From DATKCA01 sp035544675 (GTDB lineage: Bacteria > Acidobacteriota > Thermoanaerobaculia > Gp7-AA8): a DNA stretch of 6,850 nt. The notes under the pieces are model-generated. The model did not search any database, was not told the origin of the DNA, and saw only the letters and a list, made by a program, of their open reading frames with translations. A program made the position numbers and the translations under genes. Within the stretch, counting starts at the first letter, position 1. The number at the start of each line of letters is the position of its first letter. Location of the stretch: positions 1-6,850 of the forward strand of contig DATKCA010000105.1 of the NCBI GenBank assembly GCA_035544675.1. Direction: 5' to 3'. This document shows, piece by piece, positions 1 through 6,045 of the stretch.

Positions 1-1
1 G

Positions 2-532
2 ATGCACGGCGGTACGGTACTGGCCGAAAGCGCCGGTGTGGGAACCGGCGCGACCTTCACGGTCTCCTTCCCCGCCCGTCGCCTCACGGCGACCGTGGAA
101 GACACGCGCTTGCGAGTTCGTGATGCAACGGCACCGGACGAAGCGGTTTCGATCGCCGGCCTGCGAGTTCTGGTCGTCGACGACGAACCGGAGATGCGCA
201 AGCTGATCTCCACGGTTCTGAAGGGTGCGGGCGCTTCGGTCGTCACGGCGGGGAGCGCCGCCGAGGGATTCGATCAGCTGGATGCGCAATCCTTCGACGC
301 GATCGTGAGCGACCTCGCGATGCCGTCCGAGGATGGTCACTCTCTCTCGCGCCGCGTTCGCGCGCGCGGCGATGACAAAGCGAGGATCCCGTCCGTCGCC
401 GTGACGGCGTACGGCGGTCCGCTGCAGCGCGAGCTGGCGCTTTCCGCGGGGTTCGACGATTACGTCAAGAAGCCGTTCGCTCCGGGCGATCTGGTCCGTG
501 CGGTCGCGGGTGTTCTCGAGAGAAGCCGGTGA
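2..532 (+). CDS. Hybrid sensor histidine kinase, C-terminal part (ATPase tail + receiver domain), 5' end outside window
   Basis: This is the 3' end of a gene that begins before the window; the Met at position 2 is an internal residue. Residues 2-24 (HGGTVLAES...GTGATFTVSFP) are the typical last strands of a HATPase_c domain. A linker of about 30 residues follows, then a full CheY-like receiver at about residues 54-173. The receiver has the acidic pair D60/D61, the phospho-acceptor D104 in SDLAMP, the conserved T135 and the K157 of KKPF. All residues needed for phosphotransfer are present. No output domain follows before the TGA at 530-532, so the receiver probably relays phosphate to a histidine phosphotransfer protein or tunes the attached kinase. 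The visible part has no membrane segment; the sensory part is not seen. The gene converges on the kinase gene at 556-1731 with 23 bases between them and no clear terminator hairpin. The family call is firm; the signal is unknown. Confidence 0.93.
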   Translation: MHGGTVLAESAGVGTGATFTVSFPARRLTATVEDTRLRVRDATAPDEAVSIAGLRVLVVDDEPEMRKLISTVLKGAGASVVTAGSAAEGFDQLDAQSFDAIVSDLAMPSEDGHSLSRRVRARGDDKARIPSVAVTAYGGPLQRELALSAGFDDYVKKPFAPGDLVRAVAGVLERSR

Positions 533-555
533 CGAGGAGTGGCGCGGGCGTCGAG

Positions 556-1731
556 TCACACGTCCGATGCCGGCGCGTCCTTCTCCCGTTGGCGTGGCAG
601 ACGTACGGTGAACATCGTACCGGTCGCCTCGGACGAGGCGACGGCGATCGTTCCGGCATGGGCGGTCACGATCTCGCGCGCAATGTAGAGACCGAGCCCG
701 ACTCCTCCTCCTCCGTTGTTCGATCCGGGCGTCGATGCGGCGCGCACGAAAGGATCAAAGAGCGTTGGAAGCGCAGATGACGAGATCACGGGCCCTCGGT
801 TCGTGACGGTCAGGGCGACCTTCGAACCCTCGCTTCTTGCTCGGAATTCGATGGCACCGCCATCTTCACCGTGCTCGATCGCGTTCGCGACCAGATTCGC
901 CAGGACCTGCCGCAGTCGCGCGGCATCCCACTGACCCGTGAGATCCCCGACCGATTCGAAGCGCACGCTGCGCTCAGGGTGAGTGGCTCGGAACTCGTCG
1001 AGGACCTCCTGGCAAAGAGCGCTCAGATCCGCCGGACCCACAGACAGCGGCATGCCCGCACCGAGCCGCGTTCGCGTGAAGTCGAGCAGATCGTGAATCA
1101 TCCCGGTCATCGTTTTTCCGAAACTCGCCATTCGTGACGCGATCTGCGTGTGCTCGTCGTCGAGCTGTCCCGATTGCGCCAACACCTCGGCCGAAAGCAT
1201 CATCGCGTTCAGCGGCGTACGCAGGTCGTGACCCAGCGTGGCGAGAAAGAGCTCGCGGGATTCCTCGACACGGTCGGTGTAACTTCTGACGGCTTCGGCG
1301 AGCGACTGGTCGATCGACTCGTTGAACCGGGTCAGGTCCTGCAGGTCGTGTTCGTCCGGATCGTGCGCCGCTGCCTGCCAGAGTTTGAGCACGCTCGCGC
1401 GCAGGGCGCGATATTCGGATACGACCTCGACGAGGTTGAAGCCGTCGGCCACCCTCGCGAAGGCGTGCTCCTCGGAAGCACTATCCAGAAGGTCACTCTC
1501 CGCTCCTCCACCGCCTTCACCCTTGGATTTATCGGCTTGCTGCTCCGGAGTCTGCGGGGAGAGCATGTCGCGCGCCGTCGCGCGGAGGATGCCCTCGGCA
1601 TGGTCCCGCAGCGCGATGACGCTCATCGCTGGGCCGGGCGCGAGGTTACGCGCAAACTCTTCCCATTCAACGAGGATTTCTTCTACGTTCGACAGGATGA
1701 AATCAGCCAGGCGCGTGTGCTTTCGAGTCAT
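556..1731 (-). CDS. Cytosolic sensor histidine kinase with RsbRD_N-like N-terminal domain
   Basis: This 391-aa protein probably autophosphorylates on His and passes phosphate to a response regulator. Residues 8-150 resemble the RsbRD_N domain (ADFILSNVEEILVEWEEFA near the start; then EHAFARVADGF and EYRALRASVLKLW), found at the N-terminus of stressosome RsbR proteins and of some histidine kinases. Between them lies a low-complexity Gly/Glu/Lys-rich linker (about 62-80). The H box is FLATLGHDLRTPLN with H168. The N box (LVANAIEHGEDGG) has N283, and the glycine-rich G2 box is at 339-347. The G1 box reads TNRGPVI (310-316), with Asn where many kinases have Asp; related cytosolic kinases often show this, so activity is not excluded. 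There is no signal peptide or membrane helix, so it is cytosolic. The ATG start is well placed: an in-frame TGA lies two codons upstream (1738-1740). The Shine-Dalgarno sequence is weak. No response regulator gene is adjacent except the receiver of the convergent partial gene; pairing with it is only a possibility. Confidence 0.92.
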   Translation of the reverse strand: MTRKHTRLADFILSNVEEILVEWEEFARNLAPGPAMSVIALRDHAEGILRATARDMLSPQTPEQQADKSKGEGGGGAESDLLDSASEEHAFARVADGFNLVEVVSEYRALRASVLKLWQAAAHDPDEHDLQDLTRFNESIDQSLAEAVRSYTDRVEESRELFLATLGHDLRTPLNAMMLSAEVLAQSGQLDDEHTQIASRMASFGKTMTGMIHDLLDFTRTRLGAGMPLSVGPADLSALCQEVLDEFRATHPERSVRFESVGDLTGQWDAARLRQVLANLVANAIEHGEDGGAIEFRARSEGSKVALTVTNRGPVISSSALPTLFDPFVRAASTPGSNNGGGGVGLGLYIAREIVTAHAGTIAVASSEATGTMFTVRLPRQREKDAPASDV

Positions 1732-2060
1732 CGATCGTCACCACTCAGAGTCGTTCTACGACGGCGATGTAGCTGCGTCGTGAGCTGCTGCTCGGTTTCC
1801 GGATGTCGTCTCTTCATTCAAAGGCGTCGAAGCCATCTGGCAGTGCCTCCGAATCTGTCCTGCAGCCCGATCGTCGAAAATCCGTGGCATTCCCCGGCAC
1901 TCAACCCCAGAGTATCGCCGAGGAGCGGCAAAGATCTACCATTTTTGGCGTCTGGGTCAATGACTAGGACGGAGCTCGAAACCGTTCAGTTAACCGTCTC
2001 ATCGTCTCGCTGGAAAAGAGATCGAAAGCAGGAAACCAGCTAAACTCATCGCCTCCCGCC
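1732..2060. other. Divergent intergenic region with no recognisable element
   Basis: These 329 bases separate the start codons of the histidine kinase (minus) and the Ser/Thr kinase (plus), so they should hold both promoters. I see no convincing paired -35/-10 hexamers, no strong hairpin and no RNA gene. A plus-strand reading frame runs across part of it, but it is mostly antisense to the histidine kinase and its translation resembles no protein family. The last 20 bases before the ATG at 2061 are C-rich (CGCCTCCCGCC next to the start) and carry no Shine-Dalgarno sequence. The nearest purine-rich stretch (GCAGGAAA, 2028-2035) ends 25 bases before the start codon. Confidence 0.6.
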
Positions 2061-4718
2061 ATGGCCATCACCACAGGAAGCCGTCTGGGGCCTTACGAGA
2101 TCGTCTCGCGCATCGGCGCCGGCGGAATGGGTGAGGTCTTTCGCGCGAGAGACATCCGCCTCGACCGCAGCGTCGCGATCAAGGTTCTGCCAACCCCATT
2201 CGCGCATGACGCGCAACTGAAGCTACGCTTCGAGCGCGAGGCGAAGATCATCTCGCAGCTGAACCACCCTCACATCTGCACTCTTTTCGACATCGGCCAG
2301 GAAAACGGAACGGAGTTCCTGGTGATGGAGCTTCTCGACGGCGAGACTCTCGCCGACCGGCTAGCACGCGGACCTCTTCCGCTCGAGCAATTCCTCCTCT
2401 ACGCCGTCCAGATCACCCAGGCGCTCGACAAGGCGCACAGGCAGGGCGTCGTCCATCGCGACCTCAAGCCGGGGAACGTGATGCTGACGAAGAGCGGTGC
2501 GAAGCTGCTCGACTTCGGTCTGGCGAAATCGGCCATCATCGTCAGCACGTCCTCGCAGTCGATGCTGGCGGCCGGCGCCACCGAGCACAAGCCGCTGACG
2601 CAGGAAGGAACGATCGTCGGCACGTTCCAGTACATGGCGCCCGAGCAGCTCGAAGGAATCGAAGCCGACGCGCGCACCGACATCTTCTCCTTCGGCGCCG
2701 TGCTGTACGAGATGGCGACCGGCCGACGCGCGTTCGAAGGCACAACGCGCACGAGCCTCATCGCCGCGATCGTCTCCGCGCAGCCGGTGCCGATCTCGCA
2801 GCTCCAGCCGGTCACGCCGCCCGCCATCGATCATGTCGTACAGCGTTGCCTGCAGAAGAATCCGGACGAGCGATGGCAGAGCGCGCATGACGTCGCCGAG
2901 GAGTTGAGGTGGATTCAGCGCGCCGGCTCGCAGGCCGGCGTCGCTGCGCCGGTCGCCGCGCGCCGGAAAACGCGCGAGAGATTCGCCTGGGCGCTCCATC
3001 TGCTCACCGCCGCCGCCGCGGTCGGCATCACCTTGGGTGTCAGCGAGATGCGGCGCGAGCCGCCGCGCGTCATCACCTCGGCCATCCTGCCGCCGCAGAG
3101 GGCGCAATTCACGTTGGTGGAAGGCGCGCCGGCGATCTCGCCCGATGGAACGCGCATCGTCTTTCCGGCGCGCGGAGAGGGCGCTGCCGCGTCCTTTCTC
3201 TGGGTACGGCCCCTCAGCGGCAGCGCTGCCCAACCGCTCGCCGGAACCGAGGATGCGGGACATCCTTTCTGGTCCCCCGACAGCCGCTACATCGGCTTTT
3301 TCGCCGGCGGGAAGCTCAAGAAAATCGACGCGAACGGTGGTCCCCCGCAGGCGCTGGCCGACGCCCAGGTCGGCCGAGGCGGAAGCTGGTCGGTCAAAGA
3401 CGTGATCGTTTTCTCGCCGGTCCTTACCGGCCAGATGGTAGCGGTGCCTGCCACCGGCGGCGTGCCGAAGCCGGTGACCGAGCTTGATTACGAGGCCGGC
3501 GTGACCACGCACCGCTATCCATGGTTTCTTCCCGACGGCGACCACTTTCTCTATCTGGCGCTTGGCTCTGGTCAGATTCACCTCGGTTCGACGAAGGGGG
3601 ATGTCAGCAAGACGCTGGCGACCAGCTCGTCTCAAGCGATCTACGCGAATGGACATCTGCTGTACGTCCGCGATGGATCGCTCGTCGCGCAGCCGTTCGA
3701 CACGAAGACGCTGACCGCGAGTCAGGAAATCACGCCCCTGGCCGAGGGAATCAACATCACGGAACGGGGGGAGGGCTCCTTCTCGGTCAGCGCGACGGGA
3801 ACGATGGCCTATGCCGCGGGCGAACATGGGTCGAAGTCTCGACTGACCTGGCTGAACCGCGACGGAAAGTTGGGAGAGACCATCGGCGAGCCGGCTTTCT
3901 ACGAAACGCCCGCCGTGTCCCGTGACGGCCGGAGGATTGCCGTCGGCATGCGGGACAGCAACCGGAACCGGGACATCTGGATCCTCGACCTCGCCCGCGC
4001 CACGTCGACCCGTCTCACATTCGACGCGAGCGACGAGCGAGCGCCGATATGGTCTCCCAACGACGACCGCGTCGTCTACCAGTCGACGAGCAGCAGCGCC
4101 GGCGATATCGCGATGAAACGCAGCTCCGGCACCGGCGCAGAGGAGGTCATTCACGCCAACCCGGAGTTCACCCTCGCTACCGACTGGTCGCGCGACGGGC
4201 GCTTCATCGCCTTCCAGGAGGTGAACGCGAAGGAGCCGACCGGCTGGGACATCTGGCTTTATTCGATGGCCGACCGGAAGGCGACGCTGTTCCTGCAGAC
4301 GCCATTCGCAGAACTGACTCCCCGCTTCTCTCCCGACGGGAAGTGGCTGTCCTATACGTCGGACGAATCAGGGCTCCTAGAGATCTACGTGCAGGCGGTC
4401 AGCGGAGGTGGTGGCAAGTGGCAGGTCTCGAACGACGGGGGACGTTGGGCTACCTGGAGCCGCGACGGGAAACAGCTCCATTATCTCAGCGGCTCGAAAC
4501 TGATGGTGGTCGACGTCGGCGTGGCGGCCGCCGGTGAGGAATTCCAGGCCGGCGTGCCGCGCCAGCTCGCCGACCTGCCGCGGCTGAAAACCACTCCCGG
4601 CGCGCAATACTCACCGGCGCCGGACGGCCGGTTCGTCGTGAACCTTCTGAGCGAGGAAACGCGCACCGAGCCGGTCACCCTCGTGCAGAACTGGCCGATG
4701 CTGCTCCAGAAGAAGTAG
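2061..4718 (+). CDS. Transmembrane Hanks-type Ser/Thr protein kinase with periplasmic PD40/TolB-like beta-propeller
   Basis: This 885-aa bacterial eukaryote-like kinase phosphorylates Ser/Thr of unknown targets. The kinase domain spans about residues 11-285. It has the P-loop IGAGGMGEV (18-26), K41 in VAIKV, E60 of helix C, the catalytic loop HRDLKPGN (132-139, base D134), DFG (151-153), the GTIVGTFQYMAPEQ segment (183-196) with likely activation-loop threonines T184 and T188, D207 and R271. All catalytic residues are intact. A Ser/Thr-rich insert (about 157-180) lengthens the activation loop. One membrane helix at about 307-326 is followed by RR. The rest is a propeller of PD40/WD40-like blades recognisable by repeated SPDG-type turns, for example at 359-363, 404-407, 616-623, 661-670, 706-713, 755-760 and 798-803. 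The kinase should face the cytoplasm and the propeller the periplasm as a possible ligand sensor. The start is chosen because residues 7-14 (SRLGPYEI) match the usual N-terminus of the family; no Shine-Dalgarno sequence supports it. Substrate and ligand cannot be told from sequence. Confidence 0.96.
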   Translation: MAITTGSRLGPYEIVSRIGAGGMGEVFRARDIRLDRSVAIKVLPTPFAHDAQLKLRFEREAKIISQLNHPHICTLFDIGQENGTEFLVMELLDGETLADRLARGPLPLEQFLLYAVQITQALDKAHRQGVVHRDLKPGNVMLTKSGAKLLDFGLAKSAIIVSTSSQSMLAAGATEHKPLTQEGTIVGTFQYMAPEQLEGIEADARTDIFSFGAVLYEMATGRRAFEGTTRTSLIAAIVSAQPVPISQLQPVTPPAIDHVVQRCLQKNPDERWQSAHDVAEELRWIQRAGSQAGVAAPVAARRKTRERFAWALHLLTAAAAVGITLGVSEMRREPPRVITSAILPPQRAQFTLVEGAPAISPDGTRIVFPARGEGAAASFLWVRPLSGSAAQPLAGTEDAGHPFWSPDSRYIGFFAGGKLKKIDANGGPPQALADAQVGRGGSWSVKDVIVFSPVLTGQMVAVPATGGVPKPVTELDYEAGVTTHRYPWFLPDGDHFLYLALGSGQIHLGSTKGDVSKTLATSSSQAIYANGHLLYVRDGSLVAQPFDTKTLTASQEITPLAEGINITERGEGSFSVSATGTMAYAAGEHGSKSRLTWLNRDGKLGETIGEPAFYETPAVSRDGRRIAVGMRDSNRNRDIWILDLARATSTRLTFDASDERAPIWSPNDDRVVYQSTSSSAGDIAMKRSSGTGAEEVIHANPEFTLATDWSRDGRFIAFQEVNAKEPTGWDIWLYSMADRKATLFLQTPFAELTPRFSPDGKWLSYTSDESGLLEIYVQAVSGGGGKWQVSNDGGRWATWSRDGKQLHYLSGSKLMVVDVGVAAAGEEFQAGVPRQLADLPRLKTTPGAQYSPAPDGRFVVNLLSEETRTEPVTLVQNWPMLLQKK

Positions 4719-4739
4719 TGTCGCGATGCGGCCGCAAGC

Positions 4740-4766
4740 ATAACCATGGCGAATTCAGGACCTGAC
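4740..4766 (+). repeat. Inverted repeat, left copy (27 bp)
   Basis: This pairs with the reverse complement of 5854-5880 at 26 of 27 positions; the only difference is A at 4746 versus G. The invariant inner 20 bases are TGGCGAATTCAGGACCTGAC (4747-4766). Inside it TCAGG-A-CCTGA (4755-4765) is itself a palindrome with a one-base centre. It lies between the convergent ends of the kinase gene (stop at 4718) and the hydrolase gene (stop at 4804). Confidence 0.95.
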
Positions 4767-4803
4767 CCTCAGAATCCGCCCCAGGCAGGTGGAGCGTGAG
4801 TTT

Positions 4804-5772
4804 TCAGCGGCGACCCCCGCTGCTGATCTCGGTGATGAATTTCAGCAGCCCGGCCATATAGGTTTCCTGGTCGTCGTACATCGCCATGTGGCTCCCTTCG
4901 GGGCAATGCAGGTAGCGGCCCTGGGGAAACTGTTCCGACATCCAACGCATGTGCCCGGGATCCATGGTGTCGTGCGCGGCACCGATCACCAGCACCGGTG
5001 CGGAGATGCGCTTCAGATCCCGCGTGCGGTCCCACGCGGCGAGCTTGCCGCTCGCGCCCAGCTCGCTCGGCCCCTGCATCGGCACGTAGACCTTCGGGTT
5101 GAGGTGTTTGAATGAGCGCAGCACCGGCTCGGGCCACTCCGAGGCAGGCCTGCGGAGGACGTGCTTCTCGTAGTGATGCGGCATGAGCAGTTCCATGTAG
5201 CGCGGATTTTCATGGTCCCCCGCCGCCTCCAGCGCCTGAATCTCCCGGAGAGCAGTTTGATCCATAGCCGGCATCAGCTCGCGCTTCGCATACTCGTTGT
5301 ACATCGGGATCGAGGCCATCATGTTCGAGACGATCAGTCCCTCGAGATGGTGGCCGTGGGCGAGGGCATACTCCATGGCCAGGATGCCTCCCCACGAATG
5401 CCCGAGAAGGAAGAAGTTCTCCGCGTTGAGGCCGAGCGCGCGGCGCACCTGCTCCACTTCATCGACCGCGCGCGGGATCTCCCACAGATCCGGCTCGTCG
5501 GGCTGATCGCTGTAATGCGAGCCGAGTTGATCGTAGTAGTCGTATTCGATCCCGGCGGCCGGGAGGTAGCTGTCGAACGCTTCGAAATATTCGTGCGTGG
5601 CGCCCGGTCCGCCGTGCAGCAGGAGGAGTTTTGCGGAGGGGTTGTTGCCGACCCGTTTGGTCCAGACCTGAAACGCCCCCTTCGGCGTCGTGATCGGGAT
5701 CATGCGGACCCCGCCGGTCCACACATCGTCGCGTCCTCGGCTGTCCAGATAGCGGGCAGGATCGACGCTCAT
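4804..5772 (-). CDS. Alpha/beta hydrolase, proline iminopeptidase family (peptidase S33-like)
   Basis: This 322-aa protein has the features of the proline iminopeptidase/tricorn-factor F1 family, whose members remove N-terminal residues, often proline, from short peptides. The oxyanion motif HGGPG is at 53-57, followed by YDQLGSHYSDQP (about 79-90). The nucleophile elbow GHSWGG has S126. The acid is probably D268 in GAAHDTMDP, and the base is H295 in PEGSHMAMYD, so the triad looks complete. A helical cap lies between about 150 and 235. There is no signal peptide, so it is probably cytoplasmic. The ATG at 5772 is chosen over an in-frame GTG at 5781 because GAGGAGG (5781-5787) sits 8 bases before the ATG and overlaps the GTG. 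The gene is convergent with the kinase gene, divergent from the cytochrome gene, and bracketed by inverted repeats. True substrate (peptide, ester or amide) is not certain. Confidence 0.93.
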   Translation of the reverse strand: MSVDPARYLDSRGRDDVWTGGVRMIPITTPKGAFQVWTKRVGNNPSAKLLLLHGGPGATHEYFEAFDSYLPAAGIEYDYYDQLGSHYSDQPDEPDLWEIPRAVDEVEQVRRALGLNAENFFLLGHSWGGILAMEYALAHGHHLEGLIVSNMMASIPMYNEYAKRELMPAMDQTALREIQALEAAGDHENPRYMELLMPHHYEKHVLRRPASEWPEPVLRSFKHLNPKVYVPMQGPSELGASGKLAAWDRTRDLKRISAPVLVIGAAHDTMDPGHMRWMSEQFPQGRYLHCPEGSHMAMYDDQETYMAGLLKFITEISSGGRR

Positions 5773-5780
5773 CTCGCGCA

Positions 5781-5787
5781 CCTCCTC
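5781..5787 (-). promoter_or_regulatory. Ribosome binding site of the hydrolase gene (decides the start)
   Basis: On the minus strand this reads GAGGAGG, followed by 8 bases and the ATG at 5772. It is a near-ideal Shine-Dalgarno sequence. An alternative GTG start at 5781 uses the last G of this motif and so would lack its own binding site, which argues for the shorter 322-aa protein. Confidence 0.8.
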
Positions 5788-5804
5788 GATCGTTCGGGGA
5801 GCCC

Positions 5805-5810
5805 ATCATA
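5805..5810 (-). promoter_or_regulatory. Candidate -10 box of the hydrolase promoter
   Basis: The minus strand reads TATGAT, five of six matches to the sigma-70 -10 consensus, in otherwise GC-rich sequence. Transcription from it would begin near 5798 and give a leader of about 25 bases that includes the Shine-Dalgarno sequence. No TTGACA-like -35 lies 16-18 bases upstream; that position is GC-rich and overlaps a short hairpin (5820-5841). This is a motif-based guess. If correct, the promoter lies inside the inverted-repeat unit. Confidence 0.35.
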
Positions 5811-5819
5811 CCGACCGAT

Positions 5820-5841
5820 CCCGCCTCCGCTCCCAGGCGGG
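5820..5841. repeat. Short GC-rich inverted repeat upstream of the hydrolase gene
   Basis: CCCGCCT (5820-5826) and AGGCGGG (5835-5841) are perfect inverted arms around an 8-base loop. It sits where a -35 region of the TATGAT promoter would be and overlaps the degenerate inner part of the right inverted repeat. It could be an operator, a cassette-end structure, or chance in GC-rich DNA. It is too short and lacks the T-run of an intrinsic terminator. Confidence 0.4.
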
Positions 5842-5853
5842 GCGTCCCCCTGA

Positions 5854-5880
5854 GTCAGGTCCTGAATTCGCCACGGTTAT
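5854..5880 (-). repeat. Inverted repeat, right copy (27 bp)
   Basis: This is the inverted partner of 4740-4766 with a single mismatch (5874). It contains the internal palindrome TCAGG-T-CCTGA (5855-5865). It lies 81 bases upstream of the hydrolase start codon and 165 bases upstream of the cytochrome start codon, in the divergent intergenic region. Confidence 0.95.
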
Positions 5881-5972
5881 TTGATCGAATAGCGCCTCTG
5901 GATCAGCGTATGCACGCCAGCGCCACCGTGTGCAAAAGGAGAACCTGTCTTTTCCGGGGATCTGCCTGGGCG

Positions 5973-6000
5973 CTATTTCCAACTAGATAGTTGGAAATAG
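5973..6000. promoter_or_regulatory. Perfect AT-rich palindrome, candidate operator upstream of the cytochrome gene
   Basis: The arms CTATTTCCAACT (5973-5984) and AGTTGGAAATAG (5989-6000) are exact reverse complements around AGAT; counting the flanking A/T pair, the dyad is 13 bp with a 2-base centre. It is only about 32% G+C in a GC-rich neighbourhood. It ends 45 bases before the ATG at 6046 and 32 bases before the Shine-Dalgarno sequence, a normal position for a dimeric repressor site. There is no T-run on either strand right after the stem, so an intrinsic terminator is less likely. I cannot assign it to a regulator family. Confidence 0.6.
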
Positions 6001-6032
6001 GAATGGAAGTTGCACGTGTTCGCGCCGTCAAG

Positions 6033-6039
6033 AAGGAGG
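6033..6039 (+). promoter_or_regulatory. Ribosome binding site of the cytochrome gene
   Basis: AAGGAGG lies 6 bases before the ATG at 6046. This strong match and spacing set the start of the cytochrome gene and support the plus-strand reading frame over the long antisense frame in the same region. Confidence 0.85.
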
Positions 6040-6045
6040 GCTGTC

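Larger units (their letters stand above)
4740..5880. mobile_element. Putative inverted-repeat-bounded cassette carrying one hydrolase gene (no transposase)
   Basis: The hydrolase gene, its ribosome binding site and its candidate -10 box lie exactly between two 27-bp inverted repeats, giving a unit of 1141 bases. Similarity between the two ends continues inward in broken form: TCAG, CGCCCC and GGAGCG occur in the same order at offsets 29, 37 and 51 from the left end and 27, 36 and 47 from the right end. The terminal repeats may therefore be degenerate copies of about 55 bp. The unit starts 21 bases after the stop codon of the kinase gene. No transposase is encoded. No target duplication is visible beyond a TA dinucleotide at each end, which the repeats themselves produce. 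The repeats are seen directly; mobility is inference. The alternative is two copies of a REP-like intergenic palindrome that flank the gene by chance. Confidence 0.4.

Noticed and set aside
1331..1341. GTCAGGTCCTG inside the histidine kinase gene, identical to 11 bases of the inverted repeat
   Set aside because: It encodes conserved-looking residues (reverse strand QDLT), lacks the adjoining GAATTCGCCA part and is short enough to be chance.
1885..1900. TGGCATTCCCCGGCAC, resembling a sigma-54 -24/-12 promoter
   Set aside because: The spacing between the GG and GC doublets is one base short of the required 10, and no sigma-54 activator context is visible.
1150..2043. A 297-codon plus-strand frame running through the histidine kinase start and the intergenic region
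   Set aside because: About two thirds of it is antisense to the histidine kinase, and the product has no recognisable motif or plausible ribosome binding site.
2361..4154. A 597-codon open frame on the minus strand opposite the Ser/Thr kinase gene
   Set aside because: It is fully antisense to an unmistakable kinase-propeller gene, its translation is Arg-rich low-complexity sequence without any recognisable domain, and long antisense frames are common in GC-rich DNA.
4727..4736. TGCGGCCGCA palindrome after the kinase stop codon, considered as a terminator
   Set aside because: It has no loop, no following T-run and only 10 bases; such GC palindromes arise often by chance here.
4740..4742. TA dinucleotides at both repeat ends as a Tc1/IS630-type target duplication
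   Set aside because: TA is its own reverse complement and lies within the inverted repeat, so it would appear at both ends whether or not a target was duplicated.
5161..5853. A 230-codon plus-strand frame antisense to the hydrolase
   Set aside because: The opposite strand encodes a complete catalytic-triad hydrolase; this frame shows only the mirror composition of that gene.
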